Part shown: piece after piece, positions 36,693 to 53,482 of the stretch
Numbering within the stretch: position 1 is the first letter of the stretch
Layout of the letters: every line of letters starts with the position of its first letter
Assembly (NCBI GenBank): GCA_030149365.1
Contig: JASBRP010000002.1
Span: 82,936-146,935 of the forward strand
DNA length: 64,000 bases
Reading direction: 5' to 3'
DNA from: Solimonas sp.
GTDB taxonomy: Bacteria; Pseudomonadota; Gammaproteobacteria; Nevskiales; Nevskiaceae
The notes under the pieces: generated by a model
The model's input: the letters and a program-made list of their open reading frames with translations, nothing else
Database searches by the model: none
Told to the model about the DNA's origin: nothing
Made by a program: the position numbers and the translations under genes

Positions 36693-39389
36693 TCACATTG
36701 CCAGCAGTGCCACCGGCGCGTGGGCGAACAGGCGCTCCGGCAGCAGCCATTCGTCCAGCGGCTGGGGCAAATCCTCCCCGAGCAGGTTCCGGGCCGGGCG
36801 CCGAAGCTCCGGCGGGATGCGGATGACCGTGTCGGCCCAGTCCGCCCGCCGCAGGTCGGGCTCGCGCGGGTCCGGCAGCAAGGGCAGGCTGCGCAGCGGG
36901 ACGGCCACCAGCACAGCCTGCTCGCCCAAGCGCCGGGCGAAGGCCAGCAGGCGCTCCGAGTGCCGCCCCCGGACGGCCAGTGGCAGGTAGTCACCGGCAG
37001 CGAACAGCTCCGGCTGCTGGCGGCGCAGGCCCAGGGCGACCTGCAGCAGGTGCTGCTTGATGTGCCCGTCGCGCCAGCCGTGCAGCAGCTCCGGCAGGGG
37101 GCGTGACGTGGCCAGTGCCTGGGCACGCGCGTCGAAGTCCACCGGGCGGCGGTTGTCGGGGTCTACCAGGCTGAAGTCCCACCACTCCGTGCCCTGGTAC
37201 AGGTCCGGCATGCCCGGCGAGGTGACGCGCAACAGGGCCTGCGTCAAGCCGTTGACCGCGCCGGCGGCGGCGATGTCCTGCACCAGTTCATGGAGGCTGG
37301 CAACGAAGCCGGCATCTCCCAGCAGGCGCTGCAGGAAACCACGGCCATAGCCCTCGTAGACCAGGTTGGGCTCCAGCCAGCTGCTGTGCCGCTTGGCCTC
37401 GCGCAGGGCCTTCAGCTGCCAGCCGGCGACGCGTTCCTCCAATGCGGCAAGGCCATCGCGTTCGTCAGGGCGCAGGTCCAGGGGCCAGGCGCCGACCAGG
37501 GTCTGGTAGAGCATCAGCTCATCGGCCGCGTCGGGGCCTGCGCTGCCGTGGCGCCGTGCATTGCCGGCGCGCCACTCCCGCAGCGTCGTCGCCCAGCGCT
37601 GTGGCAGCTCGCTGAGCACCGCCAGGCGCGCGCGCAGGTCTTCGCCGCGCTTGTGGTCGTGCGTGGCCGTGGCCAGCATCGTCAGCGGGTAACGCTGGCG
37701 GCGCTCGCGCGAAAGGCGGTGGAAGTCGTCAGCGCCCAGCGCGAAGCGCGCGGGATCCGCGCCCACCTCGTTGCGCGACAGCAGGCGCCCATGCCGGTAG
37801 AACACGGTGTCTTCCACCGCCTTGGCGGCCACCGGCGCGGTCAACTGCTGGAAGCGCGCCATGGCCCGCAGGCGCAGGCGCCGGGCAGCGGAAGCGCGCA
37901 ACTGCCGTGGCGGCTCGCCGCCGAGCCAGCGATCAACCAGCGCGAGCAGGGGCTGGTCCGAGTCCTGCAGCTTTGCCGCTGCAGCGGTGACCACGTCGCG
38001 CATGATCGCCGCGTCAGCCTTGCTGCGCCCACGGCCGTCGGCGTAGGTGCGATACACGGGGAAGTGCACCAGCAGTTCTGACAGCACCCGCCGGATCGCA
38101 GGCAGGGTCCAGTCGCGCGTGCCGGGCTCGCTGCGGGCGATGCGGTGCAGGGCATGCGCGCAGGCGTTGAAGTCGGCGCTGAACAGGTCCTGCGGGATGC
38201 TGCGGCGTGCGCGTGCCTCCTCGATCTCATGGCCGGCGCGCCCGGAGAGCTCGCGCCACAACTCGCTCAGCGGCGCCTCACCGGCTGGGTCGTGCAGCAG
38301 GGCCCCCACGTCGTTCATGAAGGCGTAGCCGCTGCTGCCATCCACCTGCCAGTCGCGCGCCAGCTTCTCGCCCGGTCCCAGGATCTTCTCCACGACGATG
38401 TAGGCCGATTCCTCCGGTAGGCCCGGCGGCCGCTGAGCGGCCAGCGCCGTCAGCCGTGTGCGCAGGCGCCGGCAATAGGCGCGGGGATCGGCCAGGCCGT
38501 CGACGTGATCGATGCGCAAGCCGTCGAGCAGCCCCTCCGCATAGAGGCGGAAGATGGTCTCGTGCACCGCCTCGAAGACGACCGGTTCCTGGATGCGCAG
38601 GCCGGCGAGTTGGGTGATGTCGAAGAAGCGGCGCCAGTTGATTTCGTCGCCAGCGCAGCGCCACCAGCTCAGGCGATAGTGCTGGCGCTCCAGCAGGCGG
38701 TGGAGGTGACGCGGATCGGCATGTGCATTGAGGATCGCCTGCAGGGTTTCCGGCCGTGCCTCGAATACGGCAGCCAGTTCGCCGCGTGCCGCGGCGAAAT
38801 CGCGACCGGCCTGGAACAGGTCGGCTGCCTCCGGCATCCCGGCCTGCCGGAGCAACGGAGCATAGTCGCGCGGCGCCAGTGGAAAACGGTGGCCATGGTA
38901 GGCGAACTGGAAGCGCTCCTCGAAGCACAGTTTGATCTCGCCCTCTGCCAGGGTTTCGCCATAGGGCTTGCCGAGGAAGGGAGCCAGCACACGGCCCTGC
39001 AGCAGCGGATCGCTGGAGTCCCAGTCGATGTCGAAGAATCCCGCGTAAGGGCTGCCGGTCCCGTTCTCCAGCACGTCCTGCCACCAGGGGTTGTCGGCTT
39101 CGCCGACCGCCATGTGGTTGGGCACGATATCCACGATCAGGCCCATGCCGCGAGCGCGCAGGCCGGCCACCAGCTCGCGCAGACCTTCTTCGCCGCCGAG
39201 CTCCGGGTTGACCTGTGTCGGGTCCACCACGTCGTAACCGTGCATGGAGCCGGCCCGGGCGCGCAGGATCGGCGAGGCATAGAGATGGCTGATGCCCAGA
39301 GACTCGAAGTAGGGCAGGTGCCGCAGCGCGTCGGCGAAGCCGAAGCCGGCGTGGAACTGCAGTCGCTGTGTAGCGCGAGGGCTGATCAT
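36693..39389 (-). CDS. treY: Maltooligosyltrehalose synthase
   Basis: Converts the reducing-end alpha-1,4 link of maltodextrins into alpha-1,1. 898 residues, a long GH13 enzyme with the TreY insertions. The N-terminal YASPILRARAGSMHGYDV is typical. Catalytic triad motifs: GLRIDHVDGL (Asp), IVVEKIL (Glu), TATHDHKRGED (Asp). Last gene of the leftward operon; ATG overlaps the malQ stop as ATGA. Confidence 0.95.
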   Translation of the reverse strand: MISPRATQRLQFHAGFGFADALRHLPYFESLGISHLYASPILRARAGSMHGYDVVDPTQVNPELGGEEGLRELVAGLRARGMGLIVDIVPNHMAVGEADNPWWQDVLENGTGSPYAGFFDIDWDSSDPLLQGRVLAPFLGKPYGETLAEGEIKLCFEERFQFAYHGHRFPLAPRDYAPLLRQAGMPEAADLFQAGRDFAAARGELAAVFEARPETLQAILNAHADPRHLHRLLERQHYRLSWWRCAGDEINWRRFFDITQLAGLRIQEPVVFEAVHETIFRLYAEGLLDGLRIDHVDGLADPRAYCRRLRTRLTALAAQRPPGLPEESAYIVVEKILGPGEKLARDWQVDGSSGYAFMNDVGALLHDPAGEAPLSELWRELSGRAGHEIEEARARRSIPQDLFSADFNACAHALHRIARSEPGTRDWTLPAIRRVLSELLVHFPVYRTYADGRGRSKADAAIMRDVVTAAAAKLQDSDQPLLALVDRWLGGEPPRQLRASAARRLRLRAMARFQQLTAPVAAKAVEDTVFYRHGRLLSRNEVGADPARFALGADDFHRLSRERRQRYPLTMLATATHDHKRGEDLRARLAVLSELPQRWATTLREWRAGNARRHGSAGPDAADELMLYQTLVGAWPLDLRPDERDGLAALEERVAGWQLKALREAKRHSSWLEPNLVYEGYGRGFLQRLLGDAGFVASLHELVQDIAAAGAVNGLTQALLRVTSPGMPDLYQGTEWWDFSLVDPDNRRPVDFDARAQALATSRPLPELLHGWRDGHIKQHLLQVALGLRRQQPELFAAGDYLPLAVRGRHSERLLAFARRLGEQAVLVAVPLRSLPLLPDPREPDLRRADWADTVIRIPPELRRPARNLLGEDLPQPLDEWLLPERLFAHAPVALLAM

Positions 39390-41464
39390 TCGGGGCCGCG
39401 CTCCTCACGCAGGATCGCCAGCCGTTGCAGGGCCTCGGGGCGCCGTAGCAACTGGTCGGCAGGCTCGGGCAGGCGTCGCCGCCAGTTGGGGTGCTCGTCG
39501 AGGGTGCCGGGCAGGTTGGGTTGCTCCTCCAGCCCGGCGATGTCCTCCAGGGGAATCAGGGCCAGCTCGCAGGGGGTGCGGGCGACAAAGCGCAGCGCGG
39601 GGGCGATGGCCGCGGCGCCGTCTTCCGCAGAGGGCCTTGGCGAGCTGACTACGCCGGCGTACTCGAAGGCACCCCAGAGCATGCCGCGATCCTGCTCGCG
39701 CGCCTGGCGGTCGCGGGCGGCATCCTCGGCGCTGCCCTGGCCGGCGGCTTCGCGTGCATCGATATCGCGCCCCTGCCACCAACCGCGCGTGGTCGGCAGG
39801 TCGTGCGTGCTGGTGGTGGCCATCGCCGCCGTGGTCCAGCGCGCCGGTTCGATGAAGTAGCCGTGATCGCGCTCGAACCACAGCACCCGCATGCCTAGCA
39901 GGCCCGCTTGTTGCATGCGCTCGCGCAGGCCCTCCGGCACGGTGCCGAGGTCTTCACCGACGACCAGCGCGCGGCTGCGCCAGGACTCCAGCGCGATCAG
40001 CCGCATCAGGTCTTCCAACGGAAAGCGCAGGTAGGCGCCGTCGGCCGCGGTGCCGCCTTCCGGGATCAGCCAGAGTCGCTGCAGGCCCAGCACATGGTCG
40101 ATGCGCAGGCCTCCGACGTGACGCAAGGCCGCACGCAGCATTTCCAGGAAGGCTGAGTAGCCACGCGCCTGTAATGCGCGTGGCGACAGCGCCGCCAGGC
40201 CCCAGCCCTGGCCCAGCGCGCTGATCGCGTCCGGCGGTGCACCGATGGTGAGCCCCTGCAGCAGGTCCTGCTGGCGCATCCAGGCCTGGCTGCCGCCACC
40301 GTCGCTGCCGACGGCCAGGTCCCCGATCAGGCCGATCGCCATGCCAGCCTGCTTGGCGGCGCGCTGCGCGCTGGCCAAGCCGCGTTCCGCCAGCCACTGC
40401 AGGAAGACATGGAAGGCCACCTCGTCCTCATGCCGTGCGGCGAATTCCGCCACGGCCGCGCTTGCGGGATCGCGCAGCTCTGCCGGCCAGTCGCGCCAAT
40501 GCCAGCGGTCCTGGGCGAACTGCGCCGCATGCAGGGCCTCGAAGCGGGCATGCGCTTCCAGCGCCGCGCCACCGGCCGCGCGGTAGCGCCGCCATTCGTC
40601 CAGCAACGGATCGGGCGAGCCGGCATCCCGTCGGCGCAACAGGCTCCACGCGGCGCGCAGGAGTTGCAACCGCAGGCGCTGGGCGCGCGGCCAGTCAATC
40701 AGTGCTGCGGTTTCCAGTTCCGACAGGCCATCGGCGATGCCGCATTGCTGCGCCAGGCCCGCCATGGTCTCTGCGCCCAGCAACGAAGCTGGATCGCCAT
40801 GCATGACGTTGTAGAACAAGCGGCTGGACGGCGCGTACGGGCCATAGCGATGGATGTCGGCGCTGAACTGGGCATGCACCGGGCTGATCGCCACGGCATC
40901 CGCGCCCGCACAGGCGGCCTGCCGCAGGAAATCCTCCAGGGCAGTGAAGTCGCCGATGCCGCCGTCGCCGGGACGGCGCAGGCCGTAGAGCTGCGCCGCC
41001 AGGCCCCAGACCCGCGGCCGTGCGGCGAGGTCCGCGATGCCGCAGCCGCGTGGTGGCGCCACCGCCAGCGTGATCTCGCGGTCGGCCAGTTCAAGCCGGT
41101 GATAGCCGGGCAGGGTTACCGGCCTCAGCCGGGCACGGCCGCCGCCGATGTCCTCCGGTTGCAGCTCCACGGTGTCGCCGCGCTCCAGCGTCAGCTTCAG
41201 TCGGCGGCCGGGTGTCAGTTCGGCTGAGGGGCCCTCGAAGCCGGCCTCGGCGGAGGCGGTCACCATTGGCGGCAGGCGCGCGCGGGCCTGCTCGCCGCGC
41301 AGTTCCGCCAGCGTCCCGGAGAGGCGCGAGGCGCTGTCGCAGGGCAACCCCAACGCTCCGAGGATGCGTTGCAGGTTCTCGGGCGAGACCTCGCGTTGCT
41401 CGCCGCGCCAGTCCTGCCAGCGCGGCGCAACGCCGGCCAGCTCGGCCAGTTCATGGAGCTTCAT
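39386..41464 (-). CDS. malQ: 4-alpha-glucanotransferase (amylomaltase)
   Basis: Disproportionates maltodextrins, feeding TreY and phosphorolysis. 692 residues, GH77: GLRIDHVLGL, LVVGEDLGTVPE and STHDLPT carry the Asp-Glu-Asp triad. The N-terminal extension (about 1-130) matches the long E. coli MalQ type. ATGA overlap with treZ. Confidence 0.95.
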   Translation of the reverse strand: MKLHELAELAGVAPRWQDWRGEQREVSPENLQRILGALGLPCDSASRLSGTLAELRGEQARARLPPMVTASAEAGFEGPSAELTPGRRLKLTLERGDTVELQPEDIGGGRARLRPVTLPGYHRLELADREITLAVAPPRGCGIADLAARPRVWGLAAQLYGLRRPGDGGIGDFTALEDFLRQAACAGADAVAISPVHAQFSADIHRYGPYAPSSRLFYNVMHGDPASLLGAETMAGLAQQCGIADGLSELETAALIDWPRAQRLRLQLLRAAWSLLRRRDAGSPDPLLDEWRRYRAAGGAALEAHARFEALHAAQFAQDRWHWRDWPAELRDPASAAVAEFAARHEDEVAFHVFLQWLAERGLASAQRAAKQAGMAIGLIGDLAVGSDGGGSQAWMRQQDLLQGLTIGAPPDAISALGQGWGLAALSPRALQARGYSAFLEMLRAALRHVGGLRIDHVLGLQRLWLIPEGGTAADGAYLRFPLEDLMRLIALESWRSRALVVGEDLGTVPEGLRERMQQAGLLGMRVLWFERDHGYFIEPARWTTAAMATTSTHDLPTTRGWWQGRDIDAREAAGQGSAEDAARDRQAREQDRGMLWGAFEYAGVVSSPRPSAEDGAAAIAPALRFVARTPCELALIPLEDIAGLEEQPNLPGTLDEHPNWRRRLPEPADQLLRRPEALQRLAILREERGPE

Positions 41465-43235
41465 GGAGCCTCCTGGAGGTAGACGGCACAGCGCCGCCCC
41501 GGCAGTTGGCCCGCCGCCAGCGCGGTGGCCAGGTCGGGCGCGGTGCCGTAGAGCAGCCGTCGCGCCTGCGGCGGCACCGGCACCGGCGTTTCATGGAGAT
41601 TGACCCAGACCTGCAGCTCCGAGCCGTCTCCCAGCTGCCAGGCCGCATGCACCGCTCCCTCTGACAACACCTTGGCTGCCAGGCTGCGGCTGCCGGGCAG
41701 GCGCGGCACCAAACGGTCGTGGCGCAGCGCCAGCAGGCGTCCCACCTCGAGCCGGCGTGCGCGTTGCGCCGGATCCGTGGCCTCGGCCGGATCGGCAGTA
41801 GAACGCTGGAACGTGGTTTCGTCGTTGGGATCGGGGATCGCGGCGCGCGCCTGGTCGCTGCTGAAGGCGCTGAAGGAGGCGAACTCGCGCCGCCGACCCT
41901 CGCGCACCGCCTCGGCCAACTCACCCTGGAAGTCGGTGAAGAACAGGAAGGGACTGCGGCTGCCCCATTCCTCGCCCATGAACAGCAGCGGAATCTGCGG
42001 GCTGAGCAACTGCAACGCCATGGCGGCGCGCAGCGATTCGGGATGCGCCAGCACGCTCAGCCGCTCGCCCAGCGCGCGATTGCCGATCTGGTCGTGGTTC
42101 TGCAGGAAGAAGACGAAGGAATAGGGCGCAAGGCCACGGCTGTCGCTGCCGCGCGCTCTGCCGCCGTGGGTCGGCGAGGGTTCGCCCTGGTAGGCGAAGC
42201 CCTCGCCGAGGCAGCGGGCCAGATGCGCGGCGGGTGCTTCGGCATAGTTGGCGTAGTAGCCCTCGCGCTCGCCTGTCAGCAGCACGTGGATGGCGTTGTG
42301 GATGTCGTCGTTCCACTGCGCGGAGTAGCTGCCCTCCAGGTGATGCGCCTCGTTGCGCTCGTTCTCCAGGACCAGGTGGATGTGGCGAGCCGGACCGACG
42401 CGCTGGCGCAGCAGGGCGCCGAGCTCGGGGACGAAACTATCGTCGAGGATCGCGTGCACCGCGTCCAGGCGCAGGCCATCGAAGCGATATTCCTCCAGCC
42501 AGTACAGGGCGTTCTCGATGAAGTAGCTGCGTACCTCCGGCCGGCGGAAGTCGATGGCCGCGCCCCAGGGCGTCTGCTGGTCTTCACGGAAAAACGCCGG
42601 CGCGTAGGCTGACAGGTGATTGCCCTGCGGGCCGAAGTGGTTATAGACCACGTCGAGCAGCACCATGATGCCCAGCCCATGCGCGGCATCGACCAGTTGC
42701 TTGAGCTGTTCCGGCCGGCCATACGCCGAGTCCGGCGCAAAAGGCAGCACGCCGTCGTAGCCCCAGTTGCGGCTGCCGGCAAAGTCCGCGACCGGCATCA
42801 GCTCGATCGCGGTGATACCCAGCTCGGCCAGTTCTGGCAAGCGCTCGCGCACGCCGTCGTAGCCACCACAGGCGCCGACATGCAGCTCGTAGATCACCGC
42901 CTCGGTCCAGGGGCGGCCAATCCAGTCATCGTGCTGCCATTCATGGGCCAGTGGGTCGATCACCTCGCTGGGGCCACCGACATCCCGTGGCTGGAAGCGC
43001 GAGGCGGGATCCGGTACTTCGCGCCCGTCCGGCAGGCGGAACAGGTATTGCGCACCGGCGCCGCAGGGCGCCTCCAGGGCAACCCAGCCATCGGGCTCGC
43101 GGCGCATGGGCTGCGGCGCCTGGCCATCCACCAGCAGTTCCACGGCATCGACGCCCGGTGCCCACAGGCGGAAGGAGGTGAGGCCCTCGGCCAGCAGGTT
43201 GGCGCCGAAGGGCAGGCGATGGCCATGGCGCGCCG

Positions 43236-43239
<4 letters not shown>
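41461..43239 (-). CDS. treZ: Maltooligosyltrehalose trehalohydrolase
   Basis: Releases trehalose from the TreY product. 592 residues: N-terminal CBM48-like domain (about 15-95), GH13 barrel with [21 protein letters not shown] and LQNHDQIGNR, and a short C-terminal domain. ATGA overlap with glgX. Confidence 0.95.
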
Positions 43240-45339
<2,100 letters not shown>

Positions 45340-45347
<8 letters not shown>

Positions 45348-47540
45348 TCGGCGACATCTCCTGCGGGTCCCAGGCCAGCAGCAGCGTCGAAAGCGGCGGC
45401 AGCGTGAGGGTCAACGAGTAGGGTTGGCCGTGGCTCGGCTGCGGCTCGGCCTGCAACTGGCCACCGTTGCCGACGCCGGAGCCGCCATAGGTCACGGCGT
45501 CGCTGTTGAGAAGTTCGCGCCAGCGTCCCGCGCGCGGGGCACCGAGGCGGTAGCCATGGCGCGGCACTGGCGTGAAGTTGCAGATGGCGATCACCGGCGG
45601 CGCCGCCAGATGGCCGGCACGGTACCAGGCGAAGACACTGTTCTGTCGGTCATCGCTGACGATCCAGTGGAAGCCCGAGCCCTCGCAGTCGCACTCGTGC
45701 AGCGCCGGCTGCTCGCGATAGATGCGGTTGAGATCGCGCAGCAGGTCGTGGACGCCGCGGTGCAGCGGGTCTTCCAGCAGGGCCCAGTCCAGGCTGGCGT
45801 CGTGGTTCCACTCGCGCGGCTGCGCCAGTTCGCCGCCCATGAACAGCAGCTTCTTGCCGGGGTGCGACCACATGAAACCGTAGTAGGCACGCAGGTTGGC
45901 GAACTGCTGCCAGCGGTCGCCCGGCATCTTGCCGATCATGGATCCCTTGCCGTGCACCACTTCGTCGTGGGACAGCGGCAGCATGAAGCGCTCGGAGAAG
46001 GCATAGACCAAGCCGAAGCCGATCCCGTCATGATGATGGGCGCGGTGCAACGGATCACGCTGGATGTACTGCAGGCTGTCGTGCATCCAGCCCATGTTCC
46101 ACTTGTAGGAGAATCCCAGGCCGCCGTCCTGGATGGCGTGCGTCACGCCGGGCCAGGCGGTGGACTCCTCGGCGACGACGATGGCTCCGGGGCAGCGCGC
46201 CGCAATCACCTCGTTGAGATGCCGCAGGAACTCGACGGCCTCCAGGTTTTCGCGGCCACCGTAGCGGTTGGGTATCCACGCGCCGGGCTGGCGCGAGTAG
46301 TCGCGGTAGAGCATCGAGGCTACGGCGTCGACACGCAGGCCGTCGAGGTGGAACTCCTGCAACCAGTGCAGCGCGCTGGCGATCAGGAAGCCCTGCACTT
46401 CGCGTCGGCCGAAGTTGTAGATCAGCGTGTTCCAGTCCTGGTGATAACCCTCGCGCGGGTCTTCGTGCTCATACAGCGCGGTACCGTCGAAGCGCGCCAG
46501 GCCATGCGGATCGCTGGGGAAGTGCGCCGGCACCCAGTCCGCCAGCACGCCGAGACCGGCGGCGTGGGCGCGGTCGATGAAGCGCTTGAGGGCATCCGGC
46601 TCACCCATGTCGGCTTGCGGCGCGAACATGCCCAGCGGCTGGTAGCCCCAGGAGCCGCCAAAGGGATGGGCGGTGATTGGCAGCAGCTCGATGTGCGTGA
46701 AGCCGAGGTCCTGCACGTAAGGGATCAGGCGCTCGCCCAGGGCGTCCCAGTCCGGCGTTTCGCCCTTGCGCCAGGAGCTGGCATGCAGTTCGTAGACGGA
46801 GATCGGTGCTTGCGGAGACTGGCGTGCGCCTCGGCCGGCCATCCAGGCGTCGTCGGCCCAGTCATAGGGGCGGTCCACCGCGACGATGGAAGCGGTCTGC
46901 GGCGGACGTTCGGTCTGCAGCGCGAGGGGATCAGCCTTCTGCACCGCATGTCCCTGCGCGTCCAGCAGGTCGTACTTGTACAGGCTGCCTGCCGCCAGGC
47001 GTGGCAGGAACAGCTCCCAGATGCCGCTGCTCTGGCGCAGGCGCATGGGGTGCCGGCGGCTGTCCCAGTGATTGAAGTCGCCGATCACCGATACGCGCCG
47101 TGCGTTGGGCGCCCACACGGCGAAGCGGATGCCAGGGACGCCGCCGACGATGGCGTGCTGTGCGCCCAGGCAATTGCCCAGGCGGTAGTGGCGGCCCTCA
47201 CCGATCAGGTGCAGGTCCAGTTCGCCCAGCAGCAGGCCAAAGGAGTAGGGGTCCTCGGTTTCCTGCACGCCGCCGCCGGGCCAGTGGATGCGCAGGCGAT
47301 AGCGGCGGCCCTGCGGAATGCGGCCGGCGAAGAGGCCCGGAACCTGCAGCGGCTTGAGCACGGCAAGCACGCCGCTCTCGTCCACCGCGGCCACCTCCTC
47401 AGCGCCGGGCAAGAAGCAGCGCAGCACCACGTCCTGCTCCTGCGCGTGTGGCCCGAGCACGGCGAAGGGATCGCCGAGACGCCCCTCCGCCAGGGCCTGC
47501 GCCTGGTCCGGCGGGATGAACAGCCCGGAGTCGCGCGCCT

Positions 47541-47544
<4 letters not shown>
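45340..47544 (-). CDS. glgB: 1,4-alpha-glucan branching enzyme
   Basis: Introduces alpha-1,6 branches into alpha-glucan, here probably acting on GlgE product. 734 residues: two N-terminal CBM48 modules, the barrel with [29 protein letters not shown] and [10 protein letters not shown], and an all-beta C-terminus. The ATG at 47544 overlaps the treS stop (ATGA); the 52-codon extension upstream is treS shadow. Confidence 0.96.
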
Positions 47545-50816
<3,272 letters not shown>

Positions 50817-50827
50817 GAATCCTTTCC

Positions 50828-52774
50828 CTATGAGCGTGGCCGTACGCGCCAGATGGCGAACGGCAGTTCCTGCGGGATGAAACGCCAGTGCTGCATCTTC
50901 CCGAACCAGCTGAAGCGGCTGCCGCGCATCAGTTCCTCCACGTCCAGCACGCCATGGTCCTGCAGGCCGAATTCCCAGAGTGGTACCTCGAACTGCGTCT
51001 CCTGCACCCGATGCGGGTCCAGGCTGATGGCGCAGAGGATGAAGTTGCTGCGATCCGCGGTGGCCTTGCCGAAGTACAGGACCTGATCGTTGAAGGCGTT
51101 GTAGAACTTCACACCGAGGTGGGTCTGCAGCGCGGGGTTCTCGCGGCGGATGCGGTTGAGCCGGGTGATCTCGGCGATGATGTTGCCCGGCACCTGCCAG
51201 TCGCGCGGCCGGAGCTCGTACTTCTCCGAGTCCAGGTATTCCTCCTTGCCGTGCAGCGCTGCCGACTCGCAGAGCTCGAAGCCGCTGTACATGCCCCAGA
51301 GTCCGGACAAGGTCGTGGCCAGGGCGGCGCGGATCATGAATCCGGGCCGGCCCGAGGTCTGCAGGAAATAAGGATTGATGTCCGGCGTGTTAACGAAGAA
51401 ATGCGGCCGGTAGAAATCCTTCGGCGGTCCCTGCGTCAGTTCGCTGAGGTACTGGGCCAGCTCGCGCTTGTCGTTGCGCCAAGTGAAATAGGTGTAGCTC
51501 TGCTGGAAGCCGATCTTCGCCAGGCGATACATCATCGCCGGCCGGGTGAAGGCCTCGGACAGGAAGATGGCCTCCGGATGCCGCGAGCGGATGTCCGCGA
51601 TCAGCCACTGCCAGAAGGGCAGGGGCTTGGTATGGGGATTGTCGACACGGAAGATCTTCACGCCTTCATCGACCCAGCCCTGGACCACGTCGCGCAGGGC
51701 CAGCCACAGTGACGGCGTGGCGCCCTCGGCATAGAAGTCGACGTTGACGATATCCTCGTATTTCTTGGGCGGATTCTCGGCATAGCGGATGCTGCCGTCG
51801 GGGCGCCAGGAGAACCATTCCGGATGCTGCGTCAGCCAGGGATGATCCGGCGAGCACTGCACCGCGAAATCCAGAGCCAGTTCCAGGCCCTGCGCCTCGG
51901 CGGCTTCACGCAGCCGACGGAATCCCTCGATGCCGCCCAGTTCGGGATGGACCGCCTCGTGCCCACCCTCGGCGCTGCCGATGGCATAGGGGCTTCCCGG
52001 TTCATCGGGACCTGCGCGCAGGGAGTTGTTGCGGCCCTTGCGATGCTTCAGGCCGATGGGATGGATCGGCGGGAAGTACAGCACGTCGAAGCCCATGGCG
52101 CTGATCGCCGGCAGGCGCGCGATGACATCGTCGAAGGTTCCGTGGCGACCGGCGTCCACCGCCTGCGAGCGAGGGAACAGCTCGTACCAGCTGGCGAAAC
52201 CGGCACGCTCGCGCTCCACGTCCACCACGAATTCCACGCTGCTCAGGAAGGGCTGGGCATCGACGGCGGCGACCTGCTTCGCCAGTTCTTCGTCGAGCAG
52301 CAGCGTTACTGCATCCTGGGCAGCTTGCAGCTTGGCCACCCAGGAGGCCAATGTCTTTGCGGCAGGCTCCTTGGCGATCTGCTGCAGCAAGGCGAACCCT
52401 TCCTGGGTCTCGAGCTGCAGGGGTAGTCCGGCATCACGCTTTTTCGACAATTCGTTGCGGAAGCCCTGCCAGCGATCCAGCCATGCTTCGATGCGCCAGC
52501 GCTGTGAGCCGAGGCCCAGCGGCACGATCGTGGCACGCCAGCGATCGTTGCCCAGGAAGCGGAGTGGCACTCGCGCCTGCGGGGTCACGAGCCTGGCGGA
52601 GAGCTGCGCATGCCCGTCGATGAAGATGTCCGCTTCCACGGTCACGGCTTGGCACAGGTTGGCCTTCGCCGGCCAGCGCCCCTCGTCGACCTGGGGTGAG
52701 ATGCGCTCTATGACGATGCGCGGGGCGTCTATCGCCTCCACGACCGACGCGCTGCCGTTCCTGTTTTTTGTCAT
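50828..52774 (-). CDS. glgE: Alpha-1,4-glucan:maltose-1-phosphate maltosyltransferase
   Basis: Extends alpha-glucan with maltose units from maltose-1-phosphate. 648 residues: N-terminal domain, GH13 barrel with [12 protein letters not shown] (nucleophile Asp), [10 protein letters not shown] (Glu) and [21 protein letters not shown] immediately before the ATG at 52774 fixes the start; a 27-codon longer frame is rejected. First gene of the operon, 11 bases before treS. Confidence 0.95.
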   Translation of the reverse strand: MTKNRNGSASVVEAIDAPRIVIERISPQVDEGRWPAKANLCQAVTVEADIFIDGHAQLSARLVTPQARVPLRFLGNDRWRATIVPLGLGSQRWRIEAWLDRWQGFRNELSKKRDAGLPLQLETQEGFALLQQIAKEPAAKTLASWVAKLQAAQDAVTLLLDEELAKQVAAVDAQPFLSSVEFVVDVERERAGFASWYELFPRSQAVDAGRHGTFDDVIARLPAISAMGFDVLYFPPIHPIGLKHRKGRNNSLRAGPDEPGSPYAIGSAEGGHEAVHPELGGIEGFRRLREAAEAQGLELALDFAVQCSPDHPWLTQHPEWFSWRPDGSIRYAENPPKKYEDIVNVDFYAEGATPSLWLALRDVVQGWVDEGVKIFRVDNPHTKPLPFWQWLIADIRSRHPEAIFLSEAFTRPAMMYRLAKIGFQQSYTYFTWRNDKRELAQYLSELTQGPPKDFYRPHFFVNTPDINPYFLQTSGRPGFMIRAALATTLSGLWGMYSGFELCESAALHGKEEYLDSEKYELRPRDWQVPGNIIAEITRLNRIRRENPALQTHLGVKFYNAFNDQVLYFGKATADRSNFILCAISLDPHRVQETQFEVPLWEFGLQDHGVLDVEELMRGSRFSWFGKMQHWRFIPQELPFAIWRVRPRS

Positions 52775-52969
52775 TCGTTCTCCTGCGGCAGCGGGCATGC
52801 ATACACCCCGCGTGCCGCGCCAGGTCTTGAACTTGTCAGGCAAAGTGCGGGCCAAGGAAAAACATCAATGCTTACAGGCCGATGCAAACGCGGCCCTGTC
52901 TCCAGCAGCGTTCGCCCGGTGCAACTTGCATGGACGCTCATGCAGGCTGCATGGCCCGCAGTGGGATTT
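52775..52969 (-). other. Gap upstream of glgE
   Basis: 195 bases without a supported gene. It contains a CATGCA-GGC-TGCATG palindrome at about 52938-52952 and should hold the glgE operon promoter unless transcription enters from the small genes upstream; I could not place -10/-35 boxes. Confidence 0.4.
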
Positions 52970-53260
52970 TCAGCGGAGGGAAGCCGACGGCATCCAGTTC
53001 CAGATGTCCGGCTGCGATTCCAGCCAGGTGTGCGCTGCAAGCTTGTTGGCGTGGCTGCTCTCGTCGATCGAAAAGACCGGACCGAAATCCTGCTGGTCTG
53101 CGATCAACGCATGGCCGGCGCGTTGCGCCTCGTGCTTGAGGAACTGGATGTAGCCGCCGATGTTCTGGTCGTAGGCCGCGGCCGCGTCAGGCTCCTGGGG
53201 CTGCAGCTTCAGCGCCGTGGCGCGATGCGCCGGCAGGTGCACGACGATGGTTGTCGTCAT
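52970..53260 (-). CDS. Small uncharacterised protein, 96 residues
   Basis: Starts MTTTIVVHLPAHRATALKL and has no signal peptide or membrane segment; the middle contains GYIQFLKHEAQRAGHALIAD, an amphipathic helix, and the end is Trp/Ser-rich. The ATG overlaps the stop of the proline-rich gene upstream (ATGA), good evidence that both are translated. I do not recognise the family. Its position on the same strand before glgE suggests, but does not prove, a link to the osmotic or desiccation response. Confidence 0.6.
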   Translation of the reverse strand: MTTTIVVHLPAHRATALKLQPQEPDAAAAYDQNIGGYIQFLKHEAQRAGHALIADQQDFGPVFSIDESSHANKLAAHTWLESQPDIWNWMPSASLR

Positions 53261-53430
53261 CGCTGCGCCTCCGGGTCCTTTACCACACCATCGTTGGGCG
53301 GGGGAGGCGTGCTATCGACCTCGATGGCCGGATCGAGCGGGGGCTCTTGGGGGTGTGCAGGCGGATCCTTTACCGGCGCAGGCTTGCGAGGATCCTTGAT
53401 GCCCGGGTGACGTTCCTTGTCGCGTGCCAT
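53257..53430 (-). CDS. Very small Pro/Lys/Asp-rich protein, 57 residues
   Basis: MARDKERHPGIKDPRKPAPV then further PP and DP pairs; no hydrophobic segment, likely unstructured. No good ribosome site precedes the ATG at 53430, so support is the ATGA coupling to the next gene and biased composition. A longer frame to 53589 overlaps the tetR 3' end and is less plausible. Confidence 0.45.
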   Translation of the reverse strand: MARDKERHPGIKDPRKPAPVKDPPAHPQEPPLDPAIEVDSTPPPPNDGVVKDPEAQR

Positions 53431-53482
53431 GAGGGGGCTCCGTGCCGAGATGCCCCTTTGGACTGCCTGCCGCCGCCTGGGT

